From Pseudomonas aegrilactucae (GTDB lineage: Bacteria; Pseudomonadota; Gammaproteobacteria; Pseudomonadales; Pseudomonadaceae), in assembly GCF_019168305.1 (NCBI RefSeq), contig NZ_JAHTBI010000079.1, positions 1 through 64,000 of the forward strand: DNA of 64,000 bases, written 5' to 3'. The notes beneath the pieces were generated by a model. It worked only from the letters and a program-made list of their open reading frames with translations, had not been told where the DNA came from and ran no database searches. Below, in pieces: positions 8,054 through 18,996 of the stretch. A program made the translations under genes and the position numbers. Position 1 is the first letter of the stretch, and every line of letters starts with the position of its first letter.

Positions 8054-9309
8054 GGGGTGTCCTCAAGGTGTGCCTGGCGAGCCGCCACGGCATCGTGCAA
8101 AAAGTCTCGAACCGCTAGCCAGGACTGTTCATTGGCCTGGGCATTGGCCGCAGGCGTGCCGTCCTGGCTGTAGGTGGACGGTATGAAGGGCAACAGGATG
8201 CTGTGCCCCGCCGCCGCGAAATCCAGGTGCTGCACCGGCCACGGATGCGCCAGCGCCTCAAGGCGCTCGGCGACCATGCCGGCGAAGCGGCTGGACGGCC
8301 ACGCCGCATCATCACCCGCCGACAGCAACAGCACCGGGCCCTGGATACGCTCCACGGCAATGCGCGAACGCTCCACCGCCGCACTGTCGCCCAGCGCCGT
8401 GGCAATCGACAGCGCATTGCGCTGCCCGGCATCGCGCGCGCTCCAGTTGGCGGTGCGGTTGTGGTCCCACAGGTGCACCAGCGGTTGCCCGTGGTACAGC
8501 CACGCCGGTCCATCACGCCCCACCGCCGGGTCGGCTGCGGCCTGCCCGCCATGCACCAGCGCACTGGGCACATAAGCCACCACCGCCGACACGGCCGAGG
8601 GGAACAGGCTGCCCAGCAACAGCACCAGTTCGCCGCCACGCGACTGGCCGCTGAGGGCGACGAAGTCGTTGGCCGGCTTGAGCTCGCGACGCACCCAGGC
8701 CATGCCGCGCTCGAAGTACTCCAGCGGCGTATTGGAGATGTAGTCGGACAGCCCCGGCGCCTTGAAATAGGCCAGCGCCAGCGCCGCATAGCCCCGCGAG
8801 GCATACAGCGCCGCACGCGGCTCGTTGATGCCGCCACCAGAGCCATTGAGCACGATCACCGCCGGGTGCGGCCCCGGCCCTGCCGGCAGGAACAGCGTGC
8901 CGACCAGCCCGTCTTCACGCACCTCACGGCGGGTGACACCAGGCGCGGCCAACTGCTGTTGCAGTACCTGCACCTGGCCGCTGCCCTGCACCGCGATCTG
9001 CGTCACCAGCGGCGCCAGCAGGTTGTCGGGGAAGATCGCCGCGCCCTGCCCCGCCTCCGGCCGTTGGCTCCACAGCAGCCCCAAGGGGCTGACGCCGCTG
9101 TAGTCGCCGGCCACCGGTGCATCGTGCTGCAGGTCGATTGCGCCGCTGGCATCGGCGACGAAGGTGGCCTGGCTGGCCCAGTACTGGCCGTGGCCGCGCA
9201 AGGTGCGCGCACTCAAGGTGACACGTGCACCCGGCGCCAGCCCCTGGACGCGAATGCGCCGAGGTTCGTCGAGCAAGCCGTCACGCGGGGTGACGCTCAG
9301 GCGTGTCAT
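8050..9309 (-). CDS. BAAT-like acyl-CoA thioester hydrolase / acyltransferase family protein
   Basis: A 419-residue protein with the two-part BAAT layout: an N-terminal beta-sandwich (about 1-125; LLDEPRRIRVQGLAPGARVTL) and an alpha/beta-hydrolase domain (about 135-410). The nucleophile elbow is GQSRGG with Ser223. The bile-acid acyltransferase of vertebrates has cysteine there, so serine favours hydrolysis. Acid and histidine candidates are in SAGDDAAWPSS and AAGHS. The start at 9309 overlaps the stop of the binding-protein gene by 4 bp. A probable role is cleavage of an acyl ester, amide or thioester of the imported substrate, which is inference. Confidence 0.78.
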   Translation of the reverse strand: MTRLSVTPRDGLLDEPRRIRVQGLAPGARVTLSARTLRGHGQYWASQATFVADASGAIDLQHDAPVAGDYSGVSPLGLLWSQRPEAGQGAAIFPDNLLAPLVTQIAVQGSGQVQVLQQQLAAPGVTRREVREDGLVGTLFLPAGPGPHPAVIVLNGSGGGINEPRAALYASRGYAALALAYFKAPGLSDYISNTPLEYFERGMAWVRRELKPANDFVALSGQSRGGELVLLLGSLFPSAVSAVVAYVPSALVHGGQAAADPAVGRDGPAWLYHGQPLVHLWDHNRTANWSARDAGQRNALSIATALGDSAAVERSRIAVERIQGPVLLLSAGDDAAWPSSRFAGMVAERLEALAHPWPVQHLDFAAAGHSILLPFIPSTYSQDGTPAANAQANEQSWLAVRDFLHDAVAARQAHLEDTP

Positions 9310-10889
9310 GGCTTTCCCTCTGTCACCATGATCGCGGCGGTACGGTCGCTGACCCACGGCTCCACCTTCAGGCCTTTGCGCGCCGCCCAGATGTTCTGGT
9401 AGTGGAACAGCGGGATGATGCCCACGTCGTCGCTCACCACCTTGGCGGCCTCGCGCAGGATGGCGGCGCGACGGGTATCGTCGAACTCGACGGTGGCACG
9501 CTCCAGCGCCTGGTCGACTTCAGGGTTGCTGTAGCGGCCCCAGTTGGACATGCCCAGGCCCTTGCCGGCATCGGCGGTGGCCAGGATGTTGGTCAGGCCG
9601 TAGCTGGCTTCGCCGGTGCCATTGCCCCAGGCGATCACGGTGACCGCGTACTCGTTCTTGTTGGCGCGGCTGGCATACACCGACCATGGCACCACCTGCA
9701 GGTCGACCTTGACCCCGATGCGCGCCCAGAACTGCGCCACCGCCTGCAGGCTTTCGGGTGCCAGCGGGTAGCGGTCGCCGGGCACGTGCACGCTCAGCTG
9801 GAAGCCCTGCGGGTAACCGGCTTCGGCCAACAGCGCCTTGGCCCGCGCCGGGTCGTTGGGGATGTCCTTGACCGCGGGGTTGTAGCCAAAGGTGTTGGCC
9901 GGCATCCACTGGTTGGCCTCGGTCACGGTGTTCTGCAGGATGCGCTCCACGATGGCCTTGCGGTTGATTGCCAGCGACAGTGCCTCACGTACCCGCACAT
10001 CGCGCAGCGGGTTCTGCGCCAGCGGTTTGCCGCTGTTGTCGCGGATGAACTCGTTGGGCCCCTCGCGCAGGCTCGGCTGCACGATCAGGGCGCGCAGGCC
10101 CGGGTAGGCGTACACACTGACGCTGTCGGTGGTGCGCAGCTTGTTCACGTCGCTGGGCGAGACCTTGTCTATCACGTCGACATCGCCGGCCAGCAGCGCG
10201 GCGGTGCGCCCGGCCGGGTTGGCGATGTAGCGAAAGTCGACAGCGTCCCAGGTTGGGCGCGGCCCCCAATACGCCGGGTTGCGCTCGAACAAGGTACGGT
10301 CGCCCTGGGCGTAGGACACGAAACGGTACGGGCCGGTGCCGATCATGGCCTTGCCGTTGCCGTAGTCTTCGCTGGCGGCGGTGGCCCCGGCGTGGCGGCT
10401 GACCAGGTAGATCGAATCGATGTTGGTCAGCAGCGTGGGGTTGGGCACGCGGGTCTTGACCACCACCGTATAGGGGTCGCGGGCGGTGACCGACGCCACC
10501 GTGCGCAAGCCGCTGGCATAGGACGCCACGCTGCCCGGCACGTTGCGCGCACGCTCGATGGAGAACGCCACGTCGTCGGCAGTGAACGGCTGGCCGTCGT
10601 GCCATTTGACGTCCTGGCGCAGGTGGAACACCCAGGTGTTGTCGTCGAGGCGTTCCCAGCGCTCGGCCAGGCCCGGGTGCTCGCCGTCGTCACGCCGCTC
10701 CAGCAGCGACTCGAACGTATGCAGCGCCACCGAGCGGTCACCGGCATGGTTGTTGAGCTGCGGGTCGAGCGACGACACCGGGTCGGCATAGCCGATGCGC
10801 AGGGTGTGCGCCGACACGCTGCCACCGGCCAGCAAGGTCATGGCCAATACACTGGCCAGCAAAGGTTTGAAAGGCTGTTTCAAGGGCAC
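9306..10889 (-). CDS. ABC transporter periplasmic substrate-binding protein, peptide/SBP_bac_5 type
   Basis: A 527-residue exported binding protein. The signal peptide is MPLKQPFKPLLASVLAMTLLAGGSVSA and is followed by HTLRIGYADPVSSLDPQ, the usual start of the DppA/OppA class. Family motifs include LAERWERLDDNTWVFHLRQDVKWHDGQPFTADDV and MIGTGPYRF. The gene lies 9 bp after the second ATPase gene and overlaps the BAAT-like gene by 4 bp. It supplies the binding protein for the Dpp-like importer encoded upstream. Ligand could be a peptide, opine or amidated compound; the sequence does not decide. Confidence 0.87.
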   Translation of the reverse strand: MPLKQPFKPLLASVLAMTLLAGGSVSAHTLRIGYADPVSSLDPQLNNHAGDRSVALHTFESLLERRDDGEHPGLAERWERLDDNTWVFHLRQDVKWHDGQPFTADDVAFSIERARNVPGSVASYASGLRTVASVTARDPYTVVVKTRVPNPTLLTNIDSIYLVSRHAGATAASEDYGNGKAMIGTGPYRFVSYAQGDRTLFERNPAYWGPRPTWDAVDFRYIANPAGRTAALLAGDVDVIDKVSPSDVNKLRTTDSVSVYAYPGLRALIVQPSLREGPNEFIRDNSGKPLAQNPLRDVRVREALSLAINRKAIVERILQNTVTEANQWMPANTFGYNPAVKDIPNDPARAKALLAEAGYPQGFQLSVHVPGDRYPLAPESLQAVAQFWARIGVKVDLQVVPWSVYASRANKNEYAVTVIAWGNGTGEASYGLTNILATADAGKGLGMSNWGRYSNPEVDQALERATVEFDDTRRAAILREAAKVVSDDVGIIPLFHYQNIWAARKGLKVEPWVSDRTAAIMVTEGKP

Positions 10890-10898
10890 GTCCTCGGG

Positions 10899-11895
<997 letters not shown>

Positions 11896-11906
<11 letters not shown>

Positions 11907-12894
11907 GGGTGTCTCCCGGATGGAAGCAGCGCACGCTGCGCCCGGCTGCGATCAGGTGCGTGGGGGGTTGGGCGGCACAGGCCGGGGTGGCCCGCGCGCA
12001 ACGTGGGGCGAACGCGCAGCCGGTCTCGACAGCCTGCAACCCCGGCGCCATGCCGGGGATCTGGCGCAGGCGTTCGCCGCGCCGGTTGCGGCTCGGCAGG
12101 CTGTCGATCAGGCCTCGGGTGTAGGGGTGCAGCGGCTGGTCGAGCACCGCGTCCACCGGGCCCTGCTCGACGATGCGCCCGGCGTACATCACCGCCACGT
12201 CGTCTGCCAGGCCTGCCACCACCGACAGGTCGTGGGTGATCCAGATCAGCGCGGTGCCCTGCTCGCGCACCAGCTTCTGCACCTCGCCCAGAATCTGCGC
12301 CTGAATGGTCACGTCCAGCGCGGTGGTGGGTTCGTCGGCAATGATCAGGTCGGGCCGATGCAGCAGCGCGATGGCAATCGCCACGCGCTGACGCATGCCG
12401 CCCGAAAGCTGATGCGGGTAGGCCCGCAGGCGCTCCTCGGGGCTGGCGATGCCCATCGCTGCCAGCGTCGCACAGGCCTGTTCACGCGCCTGGGCCTTGC
12501 TCACACGTTGATGCGCACGCACCGCCTCGATCATTTGCGTGTCGACCCGCAGCACCGGGTTGAGGGTCATCATCGGGTCCTGGAAGATCATCGCCAGGCG
12601 GTTGCCCTGCACCTCGCGCAACTGGCGCGGCGACAGCGTGCGCAGGTCGCGCCCCTGGAACCAGATTTCTCCGCCGGTGATACGCCCCGGTGCGTCGAGC
12701 AGCCCGAGAATGGAAAAGCCGGTGACCGACTTGCCCGAACCCGACTCGCCCACCAGCCCCAGGATGCGCCCCGGCTGCAAGCGCAACGACAGGTCGCGTA
12801 CGGCGGGCAGCAGGCCGTCGCGGGTGGCGAAGGCGGCCGACAGGTTGCGCACCTCCAGGGTCGCAGGGGCAAGCAGTGGCGACACGGCAGTCAT
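11896..12894 (-). CDS. ABC transporter ATP-binding protein, DppD/OppD type
   Basis: A 332-residue ATPase. Walker A is GESGSGKSV, the signature is LSGGMRQRVAIAIAL, and Walker B is DLIIADEPTTALD. The C-terminal cysteine-containing extension GCAFAPRCARATPAC is characteristic of peptide importers. It overlaps the DppC-type gene by 4 bp and the second ATPase gene by 11 bp. Together with the other ATPase it drives import through the two permeases encoded immediately upstream. Confidence 0.88.
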
Positions 12895-13784
12895 GATTGC
12901 AACCTCGGGTTGAGCACATCGCGCAGGCGGTCGCCCACCAGGTTGATGGCGACGATGGTCAGCAGCAGTGCGAGGCCCGGGAACACGCTGATCCAGTATT
13001 CGTCGCCGAGCATGTACTGGAAGCCATTGGCAATCAGCAGGCCCAGCGACGGCTCGGTGATCGGCACGCCGAGGCCGAGAAACGACAGGGTCGCTTCCAG
13101 GGTGATGGCGCGGGCGATCTGCAAGGCGCCGATCACGATCAGCGGCGGCAGGCAGTTAGGCAGGATGTGCCCGAGCAGGATGCGCCAGCGCCCGATGCCC
13201 TGCCCGCGCGCCGCCTCGACGTACTCGCGACGGCTTTCGACCAGCGCCTGGCCACGCGCGGTGCGGGCGTAGTACGCCCACTCCAGCACCACCAGGGTCA
13301 GCATCACGTTACCCACGCCCTTGCCCAGCCAGGCCAGGATCATCAGCGCCATGAGGATGCCAGGGAACGACAGCAGCAGGTCGACCAGGCGCATCAGCAA
13401 CGCGTCCAGCCAGCCGCCGGCGTACGCCGACACCAGCCCGACCACGGTGCCCACCACGGCGGCGATCAGTGCCGAGCCCACGCCAACCAGCAAACTGATG
13501 CGCAGGCCGTAGGCAATCGCCGAGTACAGGTCGCGGCCCTGGCCGTCGGTGCCCAGCCAGTAGCGGTAGCCGCCGGCCATGCTGTCGGCGCCGGGCGCCA
13601 GGCGCGCATCGAGCACGTCCAGCTGCATCAGGTCATACGGGTTCTGCGGGGTGATCCACGGCGCCAGCAGTGCCAGCAACACCACCAGCAACAGCAGCAT
13701 CAGGCCGACCACCGCAGACGGCGCACGGACAAAATCGCCCAGCGCACGCTGCCAGGGCGAGGCCAGTGAAACAGGCTTGCTCAT
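12891..13784 (-). CDS. ABC transporter permease, DppC type
   Basis: A 297-residue inner-membrane permease with about six helices. The N-terminal PSAVVGLMLLLLVVLLALLAPWITPQNPYD is typical of DppC/OppC. The EAA loop reads EYVEAARGQGIGRWRILLGHILPN, the contact site for an ATPase. It overlaps its neighbours on both sides by 4 bp. It forms the membrane channel with the DppB-type protein. Confidence 0.87.
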   Translation of the reverse strand: MSKPVSLASPWQRALGDFVRAPSAVVGLMLLLLVVLLALLAPWITPQNPYDLMQLDVLDARLAPGADSMAGGYRYWLGTDGQGRDLYSAIAYGLRISLLVGVGSALIAAVVGTVVGLVSAYAGGWLDALLMRLVDLLLSFPGILMALMILAWLGKGVGNVMLTLVVLEWAYYARTARGQALVESRREYVEAARGQGIGRWRILLGHILPNCLPPLIVIGALQIARAITLEATLSFLGLGVPITEPSLGLLIANGFQYMLGDEYWISVFPGLALLLTIVAINLVGDRLRDVLNPRLQS

Positions 13785-14755
13785 CGCGCACCCTCCAGGC
13801 GAACCCGCGGGTCGAGCACGCGGTACAGCACATCGACAATCAGGTTCAGGCTCACGAAAATCACCACCACGACCATCAGGTAGGCCACCACTACGGGGCG
13901 GTCCAGGTTGTTGATACTGTCCAGGATCAGCTTGCCGGCGCCCGGCCAGGCAAAGATGCTTTCGGTGACCACCGCATAGGCGATGGTCGAGCCCAGCTCC
14001 AGGCCGAGCACCGTCACCAGCGGGATCAACGTGTTGCGCAGCACGTGCACCAGCACCACGCGCAGCGGCGACAGGCCCTTGGCCCGGGCGAAGCGCACGA
14101 AGTCCTGGGGCAGCACTTCACGCACCCCGGCGCGGGTCAGGCGCAGCACCAGCGACACCTTGAACAGCGCCAGGTTGAAGGCCGGCAGCAGCAAGTGCTG
14201 CAGGCCGTCCAGGGTCAGCCACGACCACTGCACGCCGAACAGCTCGCGGGTGTCGCCACGACCGCTGGCGGGCAGCCAGCCCAGGTGCACCGAGAACAAC
14301 AGAATCAGCATCAGCGCCACCCAGAACGAGGGCAGCGAGAAGCCCACGATGCTGCCGGCCATCAGCAGCCGCGAGCACGGGTGCTCGGGGTACAGGCCGG
14401 CGAACAGCCCCAGCGGCACGCCGAGCACGATGGCGATGAGCAAGGCACTGATGGCCAGTTCGACCGTGGCCGGCAGACGTTTGAGGATCAGTTGCAGGGC
14501 GTCTTCGTGGTGCACGTAGCTGGTGCCCAGGTGCCCGTGCAAGGCGCCCTGCAAGAAGCCCAGGTATTGCTGCCACAGCGGCTGGTCCAGGCCCAGGCGC
14601 GCAATGGCCTGGGCCCGTTCGGCCTGGTTGAGGTCTTCGCCGATGAGAATGTCCAGCGGGTTGCCGATGGCATTCAGGCCGATGAACACCACCAGCGACA
14701 TCAGCACCAGCACCAGCAGCGCCTGGCCGACACGGCGCAGCAGCCAGCCGCTCAC
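13781..14755 (-). CDS. ABC transporter permease, DppB type
   Basis: A 324-residue permease with six helices. It opens GTG (read MSGWLLRRVGQALLVLVLMSLVVFIGL), a DppB-type N-terminus. The GTG start at 14755 overlaps the TGA of the monooxygenase gene (GTGA), in keeping with the tight coupling in this operon; a longer frame upstream would overlap that gene by about 40 bp and adds no conserved sequence. The EAA-like loop is DFVRFARAKGLSPLRVVLVHVLRNTLIP. Confidence 0.85.
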   Translation of the reverse strand: MSGWLLRRVGQALLVLVLMSLVVFIGLNAIGNPLDILIGEDLNQAERAQAIARLGLDQPLWQQYLGFLQGALHGHLGTSYVHHEDALQLILKRLPATVELAISALLIAIVLGVPLGLFAGLYPEHPCSRLLMAGSIVGFSLPSFWVALMLILLFSVHLGWLPASGRGDTRELFGVQWSWLTLDGLQHLLLPAFNLALFKVSLVLRLTRAGVREVLPQDFVRFARAKGLSPLRVVLVHVLRNTLIPLVTVLGLELGSTIAYAVVTESIFAWPGAGKLILDSINNLDRPVVVAYLMVVVVIFVSLNLIVDVLYRVLDPRVRLEGAR

Positions 14756-16212
14756 GTGCGCAACTCGTCGGCACGCAGGGTGCCTGGCTGCCACTCGTCA
14801 CCCAACAGCTCGGGTTCGGCGTAGTGCTGCATGTCGTCGAAGTGGCGCGCGATGTCTTCGTTGAACAACTGCCCGGCCAGCCCCTGGGCAATACGCTTGG
14901 CGCCTTCGCTGATGGCCGGAATGTCGCCCGACACGCCGCCATAGGTCAGCGCGGCCGGGTAGCTGAAGCAGTGCACCCGCTCAAGCCCCGGGCAGGCGCC
15001 TGGGGTGCGCTGCTGAAACTCGAACAGCGGGCCCAGGTCGGGCAGTTGCGCCAGCTCGCCATCCACCTGGCCGGCCGGCATCGGGTAGCGGTCGGACCAA
15101 GGCTTGATGTGCGCCGCGAACGGGGCGAACTCCGGGCGCAACGCCAGGTTGCTGCGAAACCCCGTGGCGAACACGATGAAGTCATAGGCCAGTTGCGCGG
15201 TGGGCGTGGTCACCTGCAAGTGGCCGTCGGCCTGCACCTGCACCGCCTCGATGGGGCTGTCGAGCAGGAACCGAGCGTTGGCATGGCGCGACACGCGCAA
15301 GGTGCTGCCGCGCGGTGGCGGTACCTGCTGGGTGTTGAGGTAGTGGCGGATCTGCCACTTCCAATCGTCCGACAGGCGCCAGTAGCCGTGGGTCATGCCG
15401 GGGTTGCCGGCGCCCTTGCCCTTGTTGATGCGCGGCAGATCGCGACGCCGGATCAGCAGGTCGACCGCCTGGGCGCCAGCTTCGAGCGCGGTGGCGGCGG
15501 CGTCCATGGCCGAGGCGCCGCCGCCGATCACCGCCACGCGCTTGCCGACGAACCAGTCGTCCTGCAGGCCGTCGGCCGAATGGGCCCAGCATTCACGCGG
15601 CAGTTGCTCGGCCCATTGCGGCACCCACGGCCCGCCCAGGCCGTCACGCCCGGTGGCCAGCACCACATGGCGGGCGTTCACCTCAAGGTTGCCCTGGGCG
15701 GTCTCGAGCATCAGTTGCACGTGCCCTTCGGCCCCCGGCTGCACCCGCGCCACGCGGTGCAGGTTGCGCACATCCAGGCCCAGCACCTGGCGATACCAGC
15801 GCAGGTACTCGGCCCATTGCAGGCGCGGGATCTTGTCCAGCGCATCCCATTCGGCCAGGCCGAACTGCGCCTGGAACCAGGCGCGAAACGTCAGCGCCGG
15901 CAGCCCCAGCGCCGGCCCGCTCAACTGCTTGGGCGAGCGCAGCGTCTGCATGCGTGCGGTGGTCGCCCACGGGCCTTCGAAGCCCTCTGGCGCCTGATCG
16001 AACACCACCGCCCGCACCCCCAGGTGCTGCAGTTCGGCCGCCACCGCCATGCCGGCCATGCCGCCGCCGATAATGGCCACGTCAAGCAGCGCCTGGCCCT
16101 GGTGGGCGTGCGGCTTGACCCAGGGTTGTACCGGCAGGCCGAGCCATTCCAGGTCTTCGCGCAGGCGTGCTTGGAGGGCAGCCAGGCCGATGGGGGTATG
16201 GGTGTCAGGCAT
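14752..16212 (-). CDS. FAD-dependent NAD(P)-binding monooxygenase (FMO-like)
   Basis: A 486-residue flavoprotein. The FAD-binding Rossmann motif is DVAIIGGGMAGMAVAAEL at about residues 40-57, and a second dinucleotide motif, RVAVIGGGASAMDAAATAL, lies near residues 225-245 for NAD(P)H. A motif near residue 310, FIVFATGF, is typical of FMO and N-hydroxylating enzymes. It is cytosolic. It is the second gene of the operon, 44 bp after the TonB-receptor stop, and its stop overlaps the DppB start. It likely oxygenates the imported compound at N, S or C; the substrate is unknown. Confidence 0.8.
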   Translation of the reverse strand: MPDTHTPIGLAALQARLREDLEWLGLPVQPWVKPHAHQGQALLDVAIIGGGMAGMAVAAELQHLGVRAVVFDQAPEGFEGPWATTARMQTLRSPKQLSGPALGLPALTFRAWFQAQFGLAEWDALDKIPRLQWAEYLRWYRQVLGLDVRNLHRVARVQPGAEGHVQLMLETAQGNLEVNARHVVLATGRDGLGGPWVPQWAEQLPRECWAHSADGLQDDWFVGKRVAVIGGGASAMDAAATALEAGAQAVDLLIRRRDLPRINKGKGAGNPGMTHGYWRLSDDWKWQIRHYLNTQQVPPPRGSTLRVSRHANARFLLDSPIEAVQVQADGHLQVTTPTAQLAYDFIVFATGFRSNLALRPEFAPFAAHIKPWSDRYPMPAGQVDGELAQLPDLGPLFEFQQRTPGACPGLERVHCFSYPAALTYGGVSGDIPAISEGAKRIAQGLAGQLFNEDIARHFDDMQHYAEPELLGDEWQPGTLRADELRT

Positions 16213-16256
16213 TGTGCAATCTCGATCACAGGGGTGGGCCGGGATGGCCCACAGGG

Positions 16257-18746
16257 TTAGAAATCTATGTTCAGGCGGCCGTAGTAGAAGGCGCCGTAGG
16301 ACCCGAACGGCGAGATCGACGAGTAGTACGAGGCGCCGGAAACATCGGTCACGGTGTGCTTGTCGGGGTACACGTCGAACACGTTGTCGGCGCCCAGCGA
16401 GACCCGCACGTTGTCGGTCAGGGCATAGCTCACGTCGACGTCGGTGATCCACTTGGCGCCGAAGGTTTCGTCCACGCCGCCGTTGCTGCTGCCGAGCTTT
16501 TTCACCGAGCCGTAGCGCGTGGTGCGCAGGCCGATGTCCCAATCGCTGAGCTGCCAGTTCAGGCCCAGGATGTACTTGGACCGGGGCGTGAGGTCGGTGA
16601 TGCCACCCAGCTCGGTGCGGTCGAAGCGCGACAGGCCCAGGCTCTGCAACTGCGCGGGATTGGCCTTGAGTTCGGTGATGCTGGCCTTGTTCCAGTTGGC
16701 GCCCACGTTGTAGCGCAGACGGCCGTACTGGCCCAGGTGCTGGGTGTAGTCGACCACCAGGTCCAGGCCCTTGGTGCGGGTGTCGAAGGCGTTGGCGTAG
16801 TACTGCACCTGCTGCACGTGGGCAAAGCCGTTGGCCGCCAGGATCTGGTCGACCGCCAGGCCCGACAGCGGGCTGATCAGTGCAATGCGGTCTTCGAGGT
16901 CGATGAGGTAGGCGTCCAGCGCCACGTTGAGGTTCTGCAACGGCGTCCAGGTCAGGCCCGCCGACACGCTTTGCGAGCGCACCGGCTCAAGGTCTTCGGC
17001 GCCCAGGGCGCGGCCGATGGCCGAGTCGGTCTGCACGCGCTTGATCATGATGTCGCGGGTTTCGTTGCCCACTGTGCGCCGGCCCAGGCCAGTCTTGGCA
17101 TAGCCCTGCTGGATCATCGACGGCGCCACGAAGCCGGTGCTCAACGCGCCGCGCGCGGCCAGTTGCGGGGTGAAGGCGTAGCGGGTGGAGAGCTTGCCGG
17201 TCCAGGTGTTGCCCGAGCTGTCGGTGTAATGCTCGAAGCGCCCCGCCGCCCCCACGAACCACTTGTCGGTGACGTCCAGGCCCAGGTCGACATAGGCGGC
17301 CGAGTCGCTGCGGCGCAGGTTGACCTCGTCTTCGGGTAGCAGCAGGTAGTTGCCCAGTGCGCCGATCGCGGCCTGCTGGCCGGCACGCGGGTGGCCGACC
17401 GGGTAACGGTAGCCGCCGCTGGCGTAGGAGTCGGGGTCGCCGGCTTCGGTGCGGTACTGCTCGTAGCGGTACTCAAGGCCGGTGGCGAAGGTCAGCGGGT
17501 TGGCCAGGCCGATGTCCAGCGGGCGGTTGAGGTCCAGGTTGGTGGTCCACTGGGTGAAACGGTTGGTCTGCAGGGTGAAGTCGGTCGGGCTGCTGGTGCC
17601 CAGCGACGGGTTGAGGTTGTGGTCGGTGAGCTGCTTCTGGCGGTTCTCGCCGTAGGAGGTGCTCAGGTCCCAGTCCCAGCCGGCCAGGTCGTTGCCGCGC
17701 ACGCCGAACACGCTCTGGTAGTCAATGCTTTCGAAGGTGAAGTTGGGCGCGATGCCGTCCGGGTACAGCTCGTTGATGATGGTGTTGGAGTTGGGCCGGC
17801 GAAAGCCGATAGACACCAGTGCGTCCTGCTTGCCGAAGGTGCTGAAGGAGTACAGCGAAAGGTTGTCCTGCAACGGCAGCTCGGCGTTGTACGACAGGTT
17901 GATCTGTTCGATTTCTGGCAGGCCGCCGCCGTAGCTACGCTTGTTGACGGTTTGCTCGCGTGGGTCGGGCTGGCCGTTGACCGGGTAGTAGAAATTGCCG
18001 GTGGCCTCGCCGGAGCGCTTGGTGCTGTCCTGCTTCTTGGCGTCGACCGCCAGGTTGAGGAAGCCGTCGTTGGGCAACGCCAGGCCATAGTTGAAGGTTT
18101 GCTGGTAGGTCTCGCCGTTGGAGCCCACGCCGCTGGCGTAGTGCGAGCGGCGCCCGACCATGGTGCTGGCACTGCCGCCGCTGCTGTCGCGCTTGAGGAT
18201 GATGTTGATCACCCCGGCGATGGCGTCCGAGCCGTATTGCGCGGCGGCGCCGTCGCGCAGCACCTCGACACGGTCGACCGCGCTGATGGGGATCAGGTCC
18301 AGGTCGGCGGGGTTCCAGCCTTCGATCAATACCGAGTTTTCCGACGCTACCGATCCGCCGTGACGGCGCTTGCCGTTGACCAGCACCAGCACGTAGCCGC
18401 CGCCCAGGCCGCGCAGGCCGGCGGCGCGGGCCACGTTGCTGTAGGCACCGCCGGTGACCTTGGCCACGTTGAACGAGGGCAGCAGGTTGGCCAGCGCGTC
18501 ACGCAGGCTAGCACTGGCGCCCTGCTTCTCCAGGTCCTGGCCGCCGATCACATCGATGGGCACCGCGCTTTGCGCAACAGTGCGCTGGGCGCCGCGGTTG
18601 CCCACCGACACCACGGCTTCGAGCACCGGCTCGTCGGCGCTGACCGTGGCCGCCAGGGTGCTGGTGGAGGCCGTTGCCCAGTACAACCCTGCCAAGGTCA
18701 GCAGAGCGGGTGAAAAAGCCGAAACGGATGAAAACCTTGCGTGCAT
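16257..18746 (-). CDS. TonB-dependent outer-membrane receptor
   Basis: An 829-residue receptor with a signal peptide ending ASTSTLAAT. The plug has QSAVPIDVIGGQDLEKQGA, RDALANLLPSFNVAK, LRGLGGGYVLVLVNGKRRH and QYGSDAIAGVINIILKR. The barrel ends with YGAFYYGRLNIDF. The plug style (GSDAIAGVINIILK) is that of receptors for nutrients other than classical siderophores. No Fur-box-like sequence is visible upstream. As first gene of the operon it should deliver the substrate to the periplasm for the Dpp-like importer. Confidence 0.86.
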   Translation of the reverse strand: MHARFSSVSAFSPALLTLAGLYWATASTSTLAATVSADEPVLEAVVSVGNRGAQRTVAQSAVPIDVIGGQDLEKQGASASLRDALANLLPSFNVAKVTGGAYSNVARAAGLRGLGGGYVLVLVNGKRRHGGSVASENSVLIEGWNPADLDLIPISAVDRVEVLRDGAAAQYGSDAIAGVINIILKRDSSGGSASTMVGRRSHYASGVGSNGETYQQTFNYGLALPNDGFLNLAVDAKKQDSTKRSGEATGNFYYPVNGQPDPREQTVNKRSYGGGLPEIEQINLSYNAELPLQDNLSLYSFSTFGKQDALVSIGFRRPNSNTIINELYPDGIAPNFTFESIDYQSVFGVRGNDLAGWDWDLSTSYGENRQKQLTDHNLNPSLGTSSPTDFTLQTNRFTQWTTNLDLNRPLDIGLANPLTFATGLEYRYEQYRTEAGDPDSYASGGYRYPVGHPRAGQQAAIGALGNYLLLPEDEVNLRRSDSAAYVDLGLDVTDKWFVGAAGRFEHYTDSSGNTWTGKLSTRYAFTPQLAARGALSTGFVAPSMIQQGYAKTGLGRRTVGNETRDIMIKRVQTDSAIGRALGAEDLEPVRSQSVSAGLTWTPLQNLNVALDAYLIDLEDRIALISPLSGLAVDQILAANGFAHVQQVQYYANAFDTRTKGLDLVVDYTQHLGQYGRLRYNVGANWNKASITELKANPAQLQSLGLSRFDRTELGGITDLTPRSKYILGLNWQLSDWDIGLRTTRYGSVKKLGSSNGGVDETFGAKWITDVDVSYALTDNVRVSLGADNVFDVYPDKHTVTDVSGASYYSSISPFGSYGAFYYGRLNIDF

Positions 18747-18996
18747 GACTGCTCCCCGAGAAATCGCCAGAAAATGGGTGAAACCGGTATTGCGGCGATT
18801 TGCCGAGGTCGGCTGGATTTCCGCGAAACGTGAATCGTCGATCGTTGAGACAATTCTATTTATGTATTCAAAAGCGCATTGAATGCGGTAAATGAATAGT
18901 AAGCGGCGTTTTTTATCGCAGCAACAGCTTAAAAAAGCTATGCATATTCGTTTAGGGAATATAAGGCGTTGAGGTGCAACGCCTGGGGGGCGGGGA
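18747..18996. promoter_or_regulatory. Promoter region of the ten-gene operon and end of the LysR gene
   Basis: About 250 bp, AT-rich between 18850 and 18960, which is unusual for this genome and typical of a regulated promoter. The sequence TTCTATTTATG at 18854-18864 recurs with one change at 20036-20046 upstream of the LysR gene. No clear -10/-35 pair could be fixed. Confidence 0.45.
18955..18985 (-). terminator. Hairpin after the LysR gene
   Basis: Minus-strand arms AGGCGTTG and CAACGCCT with a 5-nt loop, followed by TATATTCC. The tail is only partly T-rich. It lies 12 bp beyond the LysR stop. Confidence 0.45.

Noticed and set aside
16257..18746. Fur-controlled siderophore receptor
   Set aside because: No Fur-like sequence upstream and no siderophore-type neighbours; left as a receptor of unknown ligand.
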